The position numbers and the translations under genes were made by a program. From the NCBI GenBank assembly GCA_963799455.1, contig CAWCXF010000001.1, forward strand, positions 119,524-183,523: a DNA stretch of 64,000 nt, read 5' to 3'. Below the pieces are notes generated by a model. That model did no database searches. It saw nothing but the letters and a program-made list of their open reading frames with translations, and was not told the DNA's origin. Positions 1-8,172 of this stretch are shown piece by piece (the stretch's first letter is position 1; each line of letters opens with the position of its first letter). Origin of the DNA: CAWCXF01 sp963799455 (GTDB lineage: Bacteria > Pseudomonadota > Alphaproteobacteria > Rhodobacterales > Rhodobacteraceae).

Positions 1-221
1 TCACCGCGAACGCGCTGGCGCCGGGGTTCTTCCCGACCGAGCTGACGGGCCCGGTGTTCGACGACGCCGAGCTGGCCGCGCGCCACGCGGCGCAGACCTG
101 CGTGGGGCGCAACGGCGCGCCCGACGACCTGATCGGGCCGGCCCTGTTCCTGTGCTCGCCCGCCTGCGCCTACGTCACGGGGCAGATCCTCCGCGTCGAC
201 GGGGGGTTCAGCGCGAAATGA
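1..221 (+). CDS. SDR family oxidoreductase, C-terminal part (5' end outside window)
   Basis: The reading frame is open from base 3 to a TGA at 219-221. The visible 72 residues have the typical short-chain dehydrogenase C-terminus: an ANALAPGFFPTEL segment, which follows the catalytic Tyr/Lys helix in this family, then LFLCSPACAYVTGQILRVDGGF, here broken as LFLCSPACAYVTGQ and ILRVDGGF. The catalytic residues lie upstream of the window. Its stop overlaps the ATG of the next gene (ATGA), so the two dehydrogenases are probably translationally coupled. The substrate cannot be read from this part. Together with the zinc dehydrogenase it forms a polyol or hydroxy-acid oxidising pair next to the sulfolactate genes. 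Confidence 0.85.
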   Translation, partial: TANALAPGFFPTELTGPVFDDAELAARHAAQTCVGRNGAPDDLIGPALFLCSPACAYVTGQILRVDGGFSAK

Positions 222-1204
222 AGGCGCTGGTCTACACCGGCCCCGAGGCGCTCGACTACCGCGAGGTGCCCGAGCCCCTGGCGCGCCCCGGGGAGGTGCG
301 GATCGAGGTGTTGCATGTGGGCATCTGCGGCTCGGACCTGCACGCCTTCGCCGGCCACGACCCGCGCCGCCCCGCGCCGCTGATCCTCGGGCACGAGGCG
401 GTGGGCGTGGTGGCGGAGGGGCCGCTCGCGGGGCGGCGGGTGACGGTGAACCCGCTCGTCACCTGCGGGGCCTGCGCGCACTGCAGGGCCGGGCGCGAGA
501 ACCTCTGCGCGGCGCGCCAGATCATCTCGATGCCGCCCCGCGAGGGCGCCTTCGCCGAGCGCCTCTCGATGCCGCCGGGCAACCTCGTCGTCGTCCCCGA
601 GGGCGTCCCCGCCGAGAAGGCCGCGCTGGCCGAGCCGATCGCCTGCGGCTGGCACGCGGTCCGCCTCGCGCGGCGCGCCGCGTCCCTCCCCTTGGAGGAG
701 GCGCGCTGCCTGGTGCTGGGCGGCGGCGCCATCGGCTACGGCGCGGCGCTCGCGCTCGCAGCCCAGGGCGCGCCCGCGATCGCCCTCGCCGAGACGAACC
801 CCGCCCGCCGCGCCGTGATCGCGCGGGCCGGCGGGGTCGAGGCCCTCGACCCCGCGCAGGTCGGGCCGGAGCGCGCGGACATCGTGATCGACGCGGTGGG
901 CCTCGAGGCGACGCGCGCGCAGGCCTGCCGGGCGGTCCGACCGGGCGGGGTGATCGCGCATGTCGGCCTCGGCGCGGCGTCGGGCGGGCTCGACATCCGT
1001 CGGATGACCCTCCAGGAGATCACCTTCATCGGCACCTACACCTACGCCCGCTCCGATTTCGCCGCCACGGCGCAGGCCATCTTCGACGGGCGGCTGGGCG
1101 CGCTCGACTGGATCGAGCGGCGCGCGCTGAAGGACGGGGCGCGCGCCTTCGCCGACGCGAGATCGGGGCGCGCCGCCGCGCCGAAGATCCTGCTCGAGCC
1201 GTGA
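218..1204 (+). CDS. Zinc-dependent alcohol/polyol dehydrogenase (MDR family)
   Basis: A 328-residue medium-chain dehydrogenase. The open frame extends further upstream, but I chose the ATG at 218 because it gives the canonical N-terminus MKALVYTGPE and overlaps the upstream stop by 4 bp. Visible features are catalytic-zinc ligands Cys37 (GICGSD) and His59/Glu60 (LGHE), the four structural-zinc cysteines 83, 86, 89 and 97 (CGACAHCRAGRENLC), and the Rossmann motif GGGAIG at 168-173. It resembles the sorbitol/threonine dehydrogenase branch and should oxidise a secondary alcohol with NAD(P). The substrate is unknown. Position beside a sulfolactate-type locus makes a sulfonated diol such as dihydroxypropanesulfonate a possibility, by inference only. 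Confidence 0.85.
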   Translation: MKALVYTGPEALDYREVPEPLARPGEVRIEVLHVGICGSDLHAFAGHDPRRPAPLILGHEAVGVVAEGPLAGRRVTVNPLVTCGACAHCRAGRENLCAARQIISMPPREGAFAERLSMPPGNLVVVPEGVPAEKAALAEPIACGWHAVRLARRAASLPLEEARCLVLGGGAIGYGAALALAAQGAPAIALAETNPARRAVIARAGGVEALDPAQVGPERADIVIDAVGLEATRAQACRAVRPGGVIAHVGLGAASGGLDIRRMTLQEITFIGTYTYARSDFAATAQAIFDGRLGALDWIERRALKDGARAFADARSGRAAAPKILLEP

Positions 1205-1578
1205 GCCGGGCCGCGCGGCCCCCGGACCGGCCGCCGCGCCGCCGCCCCCCGGCCGGACGGCGCAGGTCTCGCCCATGGGCGCGCGACCACGACGGCCTCG
1301 AAGGGCGGGACGACGCCCCTGGCGCCCGGCCGGCCGGGGCCTGCGCCGCGCGATCTGCGGCCTCCCCGCCCGGCCGGGTCGGCCCATGCCTCGGTCCCGA
1401 GCGCGGCGGGCACGCCGCCCGTCCGGCGGCGCGCGGGCGTTTGCGCTTGGACATGGCATCGCGGACGCAGTAGGGATCCCCGGGCCCGAGCTGACTCCAC
1501 GCACGCGACGAACGGCCGCGATCCGCAGGACGGCCGCGCGGGGGCGGGAGCGCCGGGACGCAGCAAGGGAGGACCTCC
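1205..1578. other. Non-coding stretch upstream of the TTT transporter
   Basis: These 374 bases hold no convincing gene; the frames open here are GC-rich shadows. The last 15 bases carry a clear Shine-Dalgarno sequence (GGGAGG, about 7 bases before the ATG at 1579). A promoter for the transport genes is expected here, but I see no clean -35/-10 pair. Confidence 0.5.
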
Positions 1579-2532
1579 ATGAAACCGATGCCGCTCGTCG
1601 GCGCCATCCTCGCGCTCGGGCTCTCGTCCGCGGCGGGGCTCGCGCAGGACTACCCCACGAAGCCCGTCACCTACATCATCCCCTTCAACGCCGGCGGCGA
1701 GTCCGACATCGCGGCCCGCCTCCAGCAGCCCGTGTTCGAGCGCATCACCGGCCAGCCGATGGTGATCCAGTACCTCGAGGGCGCCGGCGGCGCCCAGGCC
1801 TGGTCGCAGCTGGGCGGGATGGAGGGCGACGGCTACACCGTCATGGGCTCGAACCTGCCCCACATCATCCTGCAGCCGATGGCCCAGGACGTGGGCTACA
1901 CCACCGAGGACGTCGCCACCGTCTCCTTCTTCCAATACACGCCCGACGCCATCGTGGTGCCGTCGGGCAGCCAGTTCCAGACGCTCGCGGACCTCGTGGC
2001 CTACGCCGAGGCGAACCCCGGCATGGTGACCTTCTCGGGCTCGGGCACCAACTCGGCCAACAACGTGGCCCAGGCGCGCTTCGACGACCTCGCGGGCGTC
2101 ACCACGACCTACATCCCCTTCTCGGGCACGACGCCCGCCATCACCGCCGTGCTCGGCGGCGACGTCATGGCCGGGTTCAGCTACAGCACGGCCGCCATCA
2201 ACCAGGGCGACGCGGTGCGCGTCCTCGCCATCGCGTCGGACGAGCGCGTGCCGAGCTTCCCCGACGCCCCGACCTTCAAGGAGCTCGGCTACGACATGGT
2301 GGGCGGCGCCTATCGCGGCGTCGCGGTCCCGGGCTCGACGCCCGAGGGCGTCCGCGAGGCGCTGTCCGACATCCTCGGGCAGGTGAACGCGGACCCCGAG
2401 TTCGTCCGGAAGATGGAGGAGGGCGGCTTCGTCGTGATCGACGTGCCCTACGCCGACGTGCCGGCCTTCATGGAGGAGCGGCGCCAGGAGTACCAGGCCG
2501 CCGCGGAGCTCATGGGCATCGCGTCCGACTGA
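1579..2532 (+). CDS. tctC: TTT transporter periplasmic substrate-binding protein (TctC family)
   Basis: 317 residues with a Sec signal peptide (positive MKP, hydrophobic core, predicted cut after about residue 22 at GLAQ-DYP). The mature part starts with the family signature YPTKPVTYIIPFNAGGESD and contains the usual two-lobe TctC fold with GSNLPH, GSGTNSANN and PTFKELGY motifs. It captures a carboxylate in the periplasm and hands it to the TctAB permease encoded just downstream. In sulfolactate-degrading bacteria the equivalent receptor is called SlcH. A strong RBS precedes the ATG. The ligand is inferred from the neighbours. Confidence 0.9.
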   Translation: MKPMPLVGAILALGLSSAAGLAQDYPTKPVTYIIPFNAGGESDIAARLQQPVFERITGQPMVIQYLEGAGGAQAWSQLGGMEGDGYTVMGSNLPHIILQPMAQDVGYTTEDVATVSFFQYTPDAIVVPSGSQFQTLADLVAYAEANPGMVTFSGSGTNSANNVAQARFDDLAGVTTTYIPFSGTTPAITAVLGGDVMAGFSYSTAAINQGDAVRVLAIASDERVPSFPDAPTFKELGYDMVGGAYRGVAVPGSTPEGVREALSDILGQVNADPEFVRKMEEGGFVVIDVPYADVPAFMEERRQEYQAAAELMGIASD

Positions 2533-2607
2533 CCGCACGCGCGGACCGACGGAGCGGGGGGCGCGCCCGGCGCCCCCTCGCCTCAGGCCTCATCTCGGGC
2601 GGCCCCC

Positions 2608-4149
2608 ATGGACAAGCTGGCCTACCTCGCCCTGGCGGCGACGCCGCTCAACCTCCTGCTGGCGCTCGGCGGGGTGGTGGCCGGCATCGTCATCGGCGCG
2701 CTGCCGGGGCTCTCGGCGACGATGGCGGTCGCGGTGCTCGTCCCGTTCACCTTCACGATGGACCCGGCCTCGGGCCTGATCGTGCTCGGCGCCATCTACA
2801 CCGGGGCGATCTACGGCGGCTCCTACTCGGCGATCCTCGTCAACACGCCCGGCACGCCATCGGCCATCGCCACCACCTTCGACGGCTTCCCGATGGCCAA
2901 GCGCGGCGACGGGGCGCTCGCGATCTCGCTGGCCACGCTGGCCTCGGTCGCGGGCGGGCTCGTGGGCGCCCTGATGCTGATGTTCCTCGCGCCCCCTCTC
3001 GCCCAGGTGGCGCTCGCCTTCGGCCCGCCGGAGTACTTCTGGCTCGCCGTGTTCGGGCTCACCCTGATCTCGGCGCTGTCGGTCGGGAACCTCCTCAAGG
3101 GGCTGATCGGCGCCTGCTTCGGGCTCTTGCTGTCGATGGTCGGCATCGCCGTCGTGGGCGCCGACGTGCGCTTCACCATGGGCTCGCAGACGCTGCTGGG
3201 CGGCATCGACATCGTCGCGGGCCTGATCGGGCTCTACTGCATCCCCGTCCTGATCGACCTCGTGGCGACGCGCGACCCCCATCTGAGGGTGGCGAGCGAG
3301 TCGGGCGGCTTCCGCCTGCGCGAGTCGTGGCGGATCGTGAGGGGCGAGAAGCTCAACCTGCTGCGCTCCTCGGTGATCGGCACGGTGGTGGGCATCCTGC
3401 CGGGCGCCGGCGGCTCGGTGGCGAGCCTCGTCTCCTACTCGGAGGCGCGGCGCTCCTCGCGCCACCCCGAGCGCTACGGCACGGGCGAGCCCGGCGGGAT
3501 CATCGCCACCGAGGCCGCCAACAACGCCACCGTGGGCGGCGGCTTCATCCCCACGCTGGTCCTCGGCATCCCCGGCACGCCGCCCGACGCGGTGATCCTC
3601 GGCGCGCTGCTTGTGCAGGGGATCCGCGTGGGGCCCACGCTCTTCACCACACAGGGCTCGATCGTCTACACCTTCATCTTCGGACTGCTGATCGGCACCG
3701 TGCTGATGCTGCCGGTGGGCCTGCTCGTCGGGCGCTACGCCTACAAGAGCATCATCGCCATCCCCAAGGCGGCGCTGGTGCCGACCATCGCCTTCCTGAC
3801 CGTCTTGGGCTCCTTCGCCATCCACAACAACCTCAACGACGTCGCCGTCATGCTGGGGCTCGGCGTGGGCGGCTGGCTGCTCAACCGCGCCGGCTACGCG
3901 CCGTCGCCCATCGTGCTGGGCCTCGTACTGGGGCAGATCGCCGAGCAGGGCTTCGTGCAGAGCTACCTGATCGGCAACGCGCAGGGCGATGTCTGGGCCA
4001 TGTTCTTCGGCCGGCCGATCAGCCTCGCCATCGTCGCCTTCGCCGCGCTGACGCTGCTCTACCCGCTCGCGGCGGCCCGGATCGGGGCGCGCAGGGCCCG
4101 TCGCTCGCGGGCGGACAGGATCGTGGAGAGCCGCGATGGCGGCGGGTAG
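2608..4149 (+). CDS. tctA: TTT transporter large membrane subunit (TctA family)
   Basis: 513 residues and about 12 hydrophobic segments. The family signatures are easy to read: GIVIGALPGLSATMAVAVL near the N-terminus, the Gly/Pro-rich YTGAIYGGSYSAILVNTPGTP, and the second repeat GILPGAGGSVASLVSYSEA with GIPGTPPDAVILGAL. This is the main translocating subunit of a tripartite tricarboxylate transporter in the inner membrane. It lies 75 bp after tctC, and its 3' end overlaps tctB by 14 bp, so the three form one operon. It corresponds to SlcG if the locus handles sulfolactate. Confidence 0.92.
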   Translation: MDKLAYLALAATPLNLLLALGGVVAGIVIGALPGLSATMAVAVLVPFTFTMDPASGLIVLGAIYTGAIYGGSYSAILVNTPGTPSAIATTFDGFPMAKRGDGALAISLATLASVAGGLVGALMLMFLAPPLAQVALAFGPPEYFWLAVFGLTLISALSVGNLLKGLIGACFGLLLSMVGIAVVGADVRFTMGSQTLLGGIDIVAGLIGLYCIPVLIDLVATRDPHLRVASESGGFRLRESWRIVRGEKLNLLRSSVIGTVVGILPGAGGSVASLVSYSEARRSSRHPERYGTGEPGGIIATEAANNATVGGGFIPTLVLGIPGTPPDAVILGALLVQGIRVGPTLFTTQGSIVYTFIFGLLIGTVLMLPVGLLVGRYAYKSIIAIPKAALVPTIAFLTVLGSFAIHNNLNDVAVMLGLGVGGWLLNRAGYAPSPIVLGLVLGQIAEQGFVQSYLIGNAQGDVWAMFFGRPISLAIVAFAALTLLYPLAAARIGARRARRSRADRIVESRDGGG

Positions 4150-4663
4150 GGGGCCGCGCCGCGCCGCGCGCCCGGGGCGGCCGCACGACCCGCCCGGGAC
4201 GCTGGCGGCGCTGGGCTTCATCGTGCTGGGGGTCGTGCTGGCCCTCCAGACCGAGGGGATGACGCCGATGGGATCGGTGTTCCCCCTCACCATCTCGCTG
4301 GCGATGATCGTCCTGTCGGCGGTCCTCGTCGCTTGGAACGTCGTCCGCGGGCTGAGGCCCGGACCCGATGGCGCGCCCGATGCCCCGGCCGAGGAGCCCG
4401 CGAGCGGGGGCGGCGGCTCGAACCGGCGCCGGGCGGCGTTCCTCGTCGCGATGGCGGCCTGGGTCGCGCTGGTCCCGGTGCTGGGCTTCCTCCTCGCGAG
4501 CGGGCTGGCCTACTTCTCGATCATGGCGATCGCGGTGCACGAGCGCATGTCGCCGCGCAGCGCGGCGCTGCTCGTGGCCATAGGGCTCGCGGTCCTGCTG
4601 GGGTTCACCCTCCTGATGGCGAGCGTCCTCAACATCCCCCTGCCCGGGGGCCTCCTCTTCTGA
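4136..4663 (+). CDS. tctB: TTT transporter small membrane subunit (TctB family)
   Basis: 175 residues with four hydrophobic segments (GTLAALGFIVLGVVLAL, the FPLTISLAMIVLSAVLVAW region, FLVAMAAWVALVPVLGFLLA and the C-terminal ALLVAIGLAVLLGFTLLMA), which is the usual TctB topology. The N-terminus is Arg-rich, as expected for the cytosolic tail. The ATG lies inside the end of tctA, so translation is coupled. A Gly/Ser/Glu-rich linker separates the second and third helices. Sequence conservation in this family is low, so the call rests on topology and operon position. Confidence 0.85.
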   Translation: MAAGRGPRRAARPGRPHDPPGTLAALGFIVLGVVLALQTEGMTPMGSVFPLTISLAMIVLSAVLVAWNVVRGLRPGPDGAPDAPAEEPASGGGGSNRRRAAFLVAMAAWVALVPVLGFLLASGLAYFSIMAIAVHERMSPRSAALLVAIGLAVLLGFTLLMASVLNIPLPGGLLF

Positions 4664-4896
4664 GCCCGCCCCCCGACGAGACCCCGGAGACGCCCCGACA
4701 TGACCCAGCCCCCTCGCCATGCGACCGCGCCCATCCCCGACCCCGGCATGGGCGCGCCGGAGGCCGCCGGGCGGCGCCTCGACCCCGCCGCGCCCCGGCT
4801 CGGCATGGCCGGTGGCGGGCCCCTGCGCCTCGGGCGACGGGGGCGCATGACGCGCGAGGGCGCGCGCGCGCGCGTCGCCTGAGCGAGAGGCCCCCC

Positions 4897-6067
4897 ATGC
4901 GCATCACCGAGATCCGCGAGGCGACCGTCTCCATCGCCAGCCCGATCGCCAACGCCTACATCGACTTCTCGCGGATGACCTGCTCGGTCGTCGCCGCGAT
5001 CACCGACCAGACGCGCGACGGCCGCCCGGTCGTGGGGTTCGGGTTCAGCTCGAACGGCCGCTACGGGCAGGGCGCGCTTTTGCGCGACCGCTTCGTCCCC
5101 CGCCTGATGGAGGCCGATCCGGACGCGCTGATCGACCGCGAGCGCGCCAACCTCGACCCGTTCGCGATCTGGCGCACCCTCATGACCAACGAGAAGCCGG
5201 GCGGGCACGGCGAGCGATCGGTCGCCGTGGGCACCCTCGACATGGCGGTGTGGGACGCGGTGGCCAAGATCGAGGAGACGCCGCTCCACCGGCTCCTCGC
5301 CGACCGCTACCGGGGCGGGGTGGCCGACGAGGGCGTCTGGGTCTACGCCGCGGGTGGCTACTACCATCCCGGCAAGCCGATCGAGGGCCTGCGCGACGAG
5401 ATGAGAATCCTACCTCGATCGCGGCTACCGGGTCTGCAAGATGAAGATCGGCCTCGCCCCGCTGGCCCGGGATCTGGCGCGGATCGAGGCGGCGCTCGAC
5501 GTGGTGGGGGGCGGCGAGAACCTGTGCGTCGACGCCAACGGCCGCTTCGACCGCGACACCGCGATCGCCTACGCCGACGCGCTCGCGCCCTACGGGCTGC
5601 GCTGGTTCGAGGAGGCCGGCGACCCGCTCGACTACGCGCTCCAGGCCGAGATCTCCGCGCGCTACCCGGGGCGGATGGCGACCGGCGAGAACCTCTTCTC
5701 GATGGCGGACGCGCGCAACCTGATCCGCCACGGCGGGATGGATCCTTCGCGCGACGTGCTCCAGTTCGACTGCGCGCTGTCCTACGGCCTCGTGGAGTAC
5801 ATGCGCACGCTCGACATGATGGCCGGGCACGGCTGGTCCACGCGGCGCGTCGTGCCCCATGGCGGCCACCAGATGTCGCTCGCCATCGCGGCCGGGCTCC
5901 ATCTCGGCGGCAACGAATCCTACCCGGACGTCTTCGCGCCCTTCGGGGGCTTCGCCGACGACGTGGCGGTGGTGGACGGCCGCGTCGGCCTTCCGGACGC
6001 GCCGGGCATCGGCATCGAGCGCCGCGCGGCGCTCCACGACCTCATGCGGCGCGAGCTGCTGGACTGA
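4897..6067 (+). pseudogene. Mandelate racemase/muconate lactonizing enzyme family protein, frameshifted
   Basis: Read across one frameshift, this is an enolase-superfamily enzyme of about 390 residues, normal for the family. The first part (ATG 4897, about 168 residues) holds the N-terminal capping domain. The barrel continues in the +1 frame from about 5410 with KMKIG (the Lys pair region), DANGRF and FEEAGDP (metal-binding Asp and Glu), GENLF (third metal Glu) and PHGGHQ (catalytic His). One extra base near 5403-5410 breaks the frame between EMR and YLDRGYRVCKMK. Family members dehydrate or epimerise sugar acids. If the indel is a sequencing error the gene is intact. It follows the transporter and converges on the comC-suyA operon. 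Confidence 0.8.
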
Positions 6068-6120
6068 GCGGCCGAAGCACCTTCCCGTCGGCCCGGCCCC
6101 CGCCGTCCCGACCCCCGCCG

Positions 6121-6181
6121 TCCCGGCCCTCGAGCCGGGATCCCTCGTCCGGTCCGGGAGGCCCCGGCTCGGGGGCCGGGG
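6121..6181. terminator. Two GC-rich hairpins in a convergent gap (likely bidirectional terminator)
   Basis: Between two convergent genes lie two perfect stems: TCCCGGC/GCCGGGA at 6121-6127 and 6134-6140, and CCCCGGC/GCCGGGG at 6162-6168 and 6175-6181. No U-tract follows, so termination is inferred from position and stem strength. Confidence 0.5.
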
Positions 6182-6212
6182 CGCGCGCGGCGCCATTCGC
6201 TCGAAGAGAACC

Positions 6213-7208
6213 CTACACGGCGCGGATGGCGACCATCACGTCGTCCTCGACGGCGATGCCCCTCTCGGCCGCCTCGCGCCGCAGGGCCGACCCCCGCCGG
6301 CCCGGCAGGCGGCTCCCCGGATCGGCCGCGATCTCGGCCGCGAGCAGCCCGAGCCGCCCCGCCGCGCCATCGCCCCCCATCGCGGCGGGATCGACCGCGA
6401 GGATCCACTGCCCGAGCCCCGGCGGCGGCCCGTCGGCGTCGAAGAGCGAGCTGGCCTGATGGGCGTAGTTGGCCCCGGTCAGCCCCGCGGCCATCATCTC
6501 GACCATGAGCGCCAGCGCCGCGCCCTTGGCCTCGCCCGCGGGCAGCATGGACCCCGCCAGCGCCTCGGCCGGATCGGTCGTGGGCCGCCCCTCGGCGTCG
6601 AGCGCCCAGCCCTCGGGGATCGGCTCGCCCTTCTGGCGGGCCGCCATCACGCGGCCGCGCGCCACCTTCGAGAGCGACAGGTCGATCACGATCGGCTCGC
6701 CCTCCGGCAGGGGCGCGGCGAAGGCGATCGGGTTGGTGCCCAGCAGCGCCCGCCGGCCCCCCCAGGGCGCCATCGCCGCGGGCGTGTTGGCCATCATCAG
6801 CGCGACCAGCCCCGCGTCGACGAGCCGCAGGGCGGTGAGCGCGAGCACGCCGGCATGGTGCGAGCGGCGGATCGCGGCCGCGGCGAGCCCCGCCTCGGCG
6901 GCCATCGCCGGCAGCCGCGCGCAGGCGAGGTCGAGCGCCGGGAAGGCGAAGCCGTGGCGCGCGTCGATCCGCAGGAGCGCCGCCCGGGCCTCCTCGGCCT
7001 CGGGCACCGCGAAGCCGTCCACCTTGCCCGACCTCGCCTGCGCGGCGTAGGCCGCGACGCGGCGCAGCCCGTGGCCGCCCTGCCCGGCGGCCTCGGCGGC
7101 CACCAGCGCGCGGGCCACCGACGCGGCCTGAGCGGGGCCGACCCGCGCGCGGCCGAGCGCCTCGGCGACGAGGGCCTCGGCCTCGGCGAGCGACAGGGTC
7201 GTCGTCAC
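6213..7208 (-). CDS. comC: Ldh/ComC-family NAD(P)-dependent dehydrogenase, probable (R)-sulfolactate dehydrogenase
   Basis: 331 residues of the malate/L-lactate/sulfolactate dehydrogenase family (Ldh_2), which does not use a classic Rossmann fold. Typical motifs are GHGLRRVAAY near residue 55, RRSHHAGVLA with the catalytic His, MMANTPAAMAPWGG, and GTNPIAFAAPLP. The GTG start at 7208 overlaps the upstream stop (GTGA). In Chromohalobacter salexigens a ComC of this family works with SlcC to racemise sulfolactate through sulfopyruvate, feeding the sulfo-lyase. The same trio is present here, which is why I favour that role over malate or lactate oxidation. It is the last gene of the operon. Confidence 0.75.
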   Translation of the reverse strand: MTTTLSLAEAEALVAEALGRARVGPAQAASVARALVAAEAAGQGGHGLRRVAAYAAQARSGKVDGFAVPEAEEARAALLRIDARHGFAFPALDLACARLPAMAAEAGLAAAAIRRSHHAGVLALTALRLVDAGLVALMMANTPAAMAPWGGRRALLGTNPIAFAAPLPEGEPIVIDLSLSKVARGRVMAARQKGEPIPEGWALDAEGRPTTDPAEALAGSMLPAGEAKGAALALMVEMMAAGLTGANYAHQASSLFDADGPPPGLGQWILAVDPAAMGGDGAAGRLGLLAAEIAADPGSRLPGRRGSALRREAAERGIAVEDDVMVAIRAV

Positions 7209-8137
7209 GCGCGCCCCGCCAGATGGCGCAGCACGGCGTCCGCCGTCATCGCGCCGACGCGCGCGTTCAACTCCTCGGTGACGCCCGCGACGTGAGGCGT
7301 CAGGATCAGGTTCGCGATGCCCTCGAAGATGCGGCCCGCCTCCGCGCCGAGCGGCTCGGCCTCGAACACGTCGAGCGCGGCGCCGCCGATCCGGCCCTCG
7401 CGCAGCGCGGCGGCCAGGGCGCGCTCGTCCACCACGCCGCCGCGCGCCGTGTTGATCACGATCGCGCCGGGCCTCGTCGCGGCCAGCGCCTCGGCGTCGA
7501 TCATGCGGCGCGTCGCGTCGGTCAGGGGCACGTGCAGGCTCACGACGTCCGAGCGCGCCAGCAGCGCCCCGAGATCGAGGCGCTCCGCCTGCGCCCAGGC
7601 GGGATCGTCGGCGGCGAGGTGGGGGTCGAACGCCGCGACCTCGAAGCCCAGGGCGCGCGCGAGCGCCGCCGTCCGGCGCGCGACGGCGCCGAAGCCCACC
7701 AGCCCCATCCGCTTGCCCCTGGCCTCGCGGCCGATCGAGGCCTGGCGCGGCCAGCGCCCGGCGGCGACCTCGGCGCTCGACCCGTAGGCGCCGCGCAGCA
7801 GCGTCAGCGCCGCGGCCAGGACGTATTCGGCCACCGCGACCTCGTTCGCGCCCGTCGCGGGATGGACCGCCACGCCGCGCGACGCGCAGGCCTCGAGGTC
7901 GATGTTGTCGAGCCCGACCCCGAGCCGGCCGACGCACGACAGCGCCGGCGCCGCGGCGAGCAGCGCCGCGTCCACCCGCGTCCGGTTGCGCACCACCAGC
8001 GCGCGGGCCGCCGAGACCGCCCGCCGCAAATCCTCCGGGCGGCCGCCCAGGTCGGGGTCGTAGAGCGTCTCGTGGCGCGCGCCGATGCGCCCGACGGCCG
8101 TGTCGTCCATGAACTCGCAGATGACGACGCGGGTCAC
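7205..8137 (-). CDS. slcC: D-isomer-specific 2-hydroxyacid dehydrogenase, probable (S)-sulfolactate dehydrogenase
   Basis: 310 residues of the phosphoglycerate-dehydrogenase-like family. Visible features are VGRLGVGLDNID, the NAD-binding loop GLVGFGAVARR (third Gly of GxGxxG replaced by Ala), catalytic Arg in NTARGGVVDE, Glu in DVFEAEP and His in LTPHVAG. I chose the GTG at 8137 for its good RBS (GGGAGG 6 bases upstream). The 36-bp gap to suyB and GTGA overlap with comC place it inside the operon. Sulfolactate is inferred as the substrate from the neighbouring SuyAB-like subunits and from the known SlcC family. Motifs alone would also allow 3-phosphoglycerate or other 2-hydroxyacids. Confidence 0.75.
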   Translation of the reverse strand: MTRVVICEFMDDTAVGRIGARHETLYDPDLGGRPEDLRRAVSAARALVVRNRTRVDAALLAAAPALSCVGRLGVGLDNIDLEACASRGVAVHPATGANEVAVAEYVLAAALTLLRGAYGSSAEVAAGRWPRQASIGREARGKRMGLVGFGAVARRTAALARALGFEVAAFDPHLAADDPAWAQAERLDLGALLARSDVVSLHVPLTDATRRMIDAEALAATRPGAIVINTARGGVVDERALAAALREGRIGGAALDVFEAEPLGAEAGRIFEGIANLILTPHVAGVTEELNARVGAMTADAVLRHLAGRA

Positions 8138-8172
8138 GGGCGCCTCCCGCTCCGCGCGCGGCGGGGCCGCGA

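Noticed and set aside
170..1504. Long minus-strand open frame over the alcohol dehydrogenase
   Set aside because: Arg/Gly/Ala-rich antisense shadow; all dehydrogenase motifs are on the plus strand.
4700..4882. 60-codon frame between tctB and the racemase-like gene
   Set aside because: Pro/Arg/Ala low complexity with an alternating CG tract at its end, no RBS and no family; most likely spacer.
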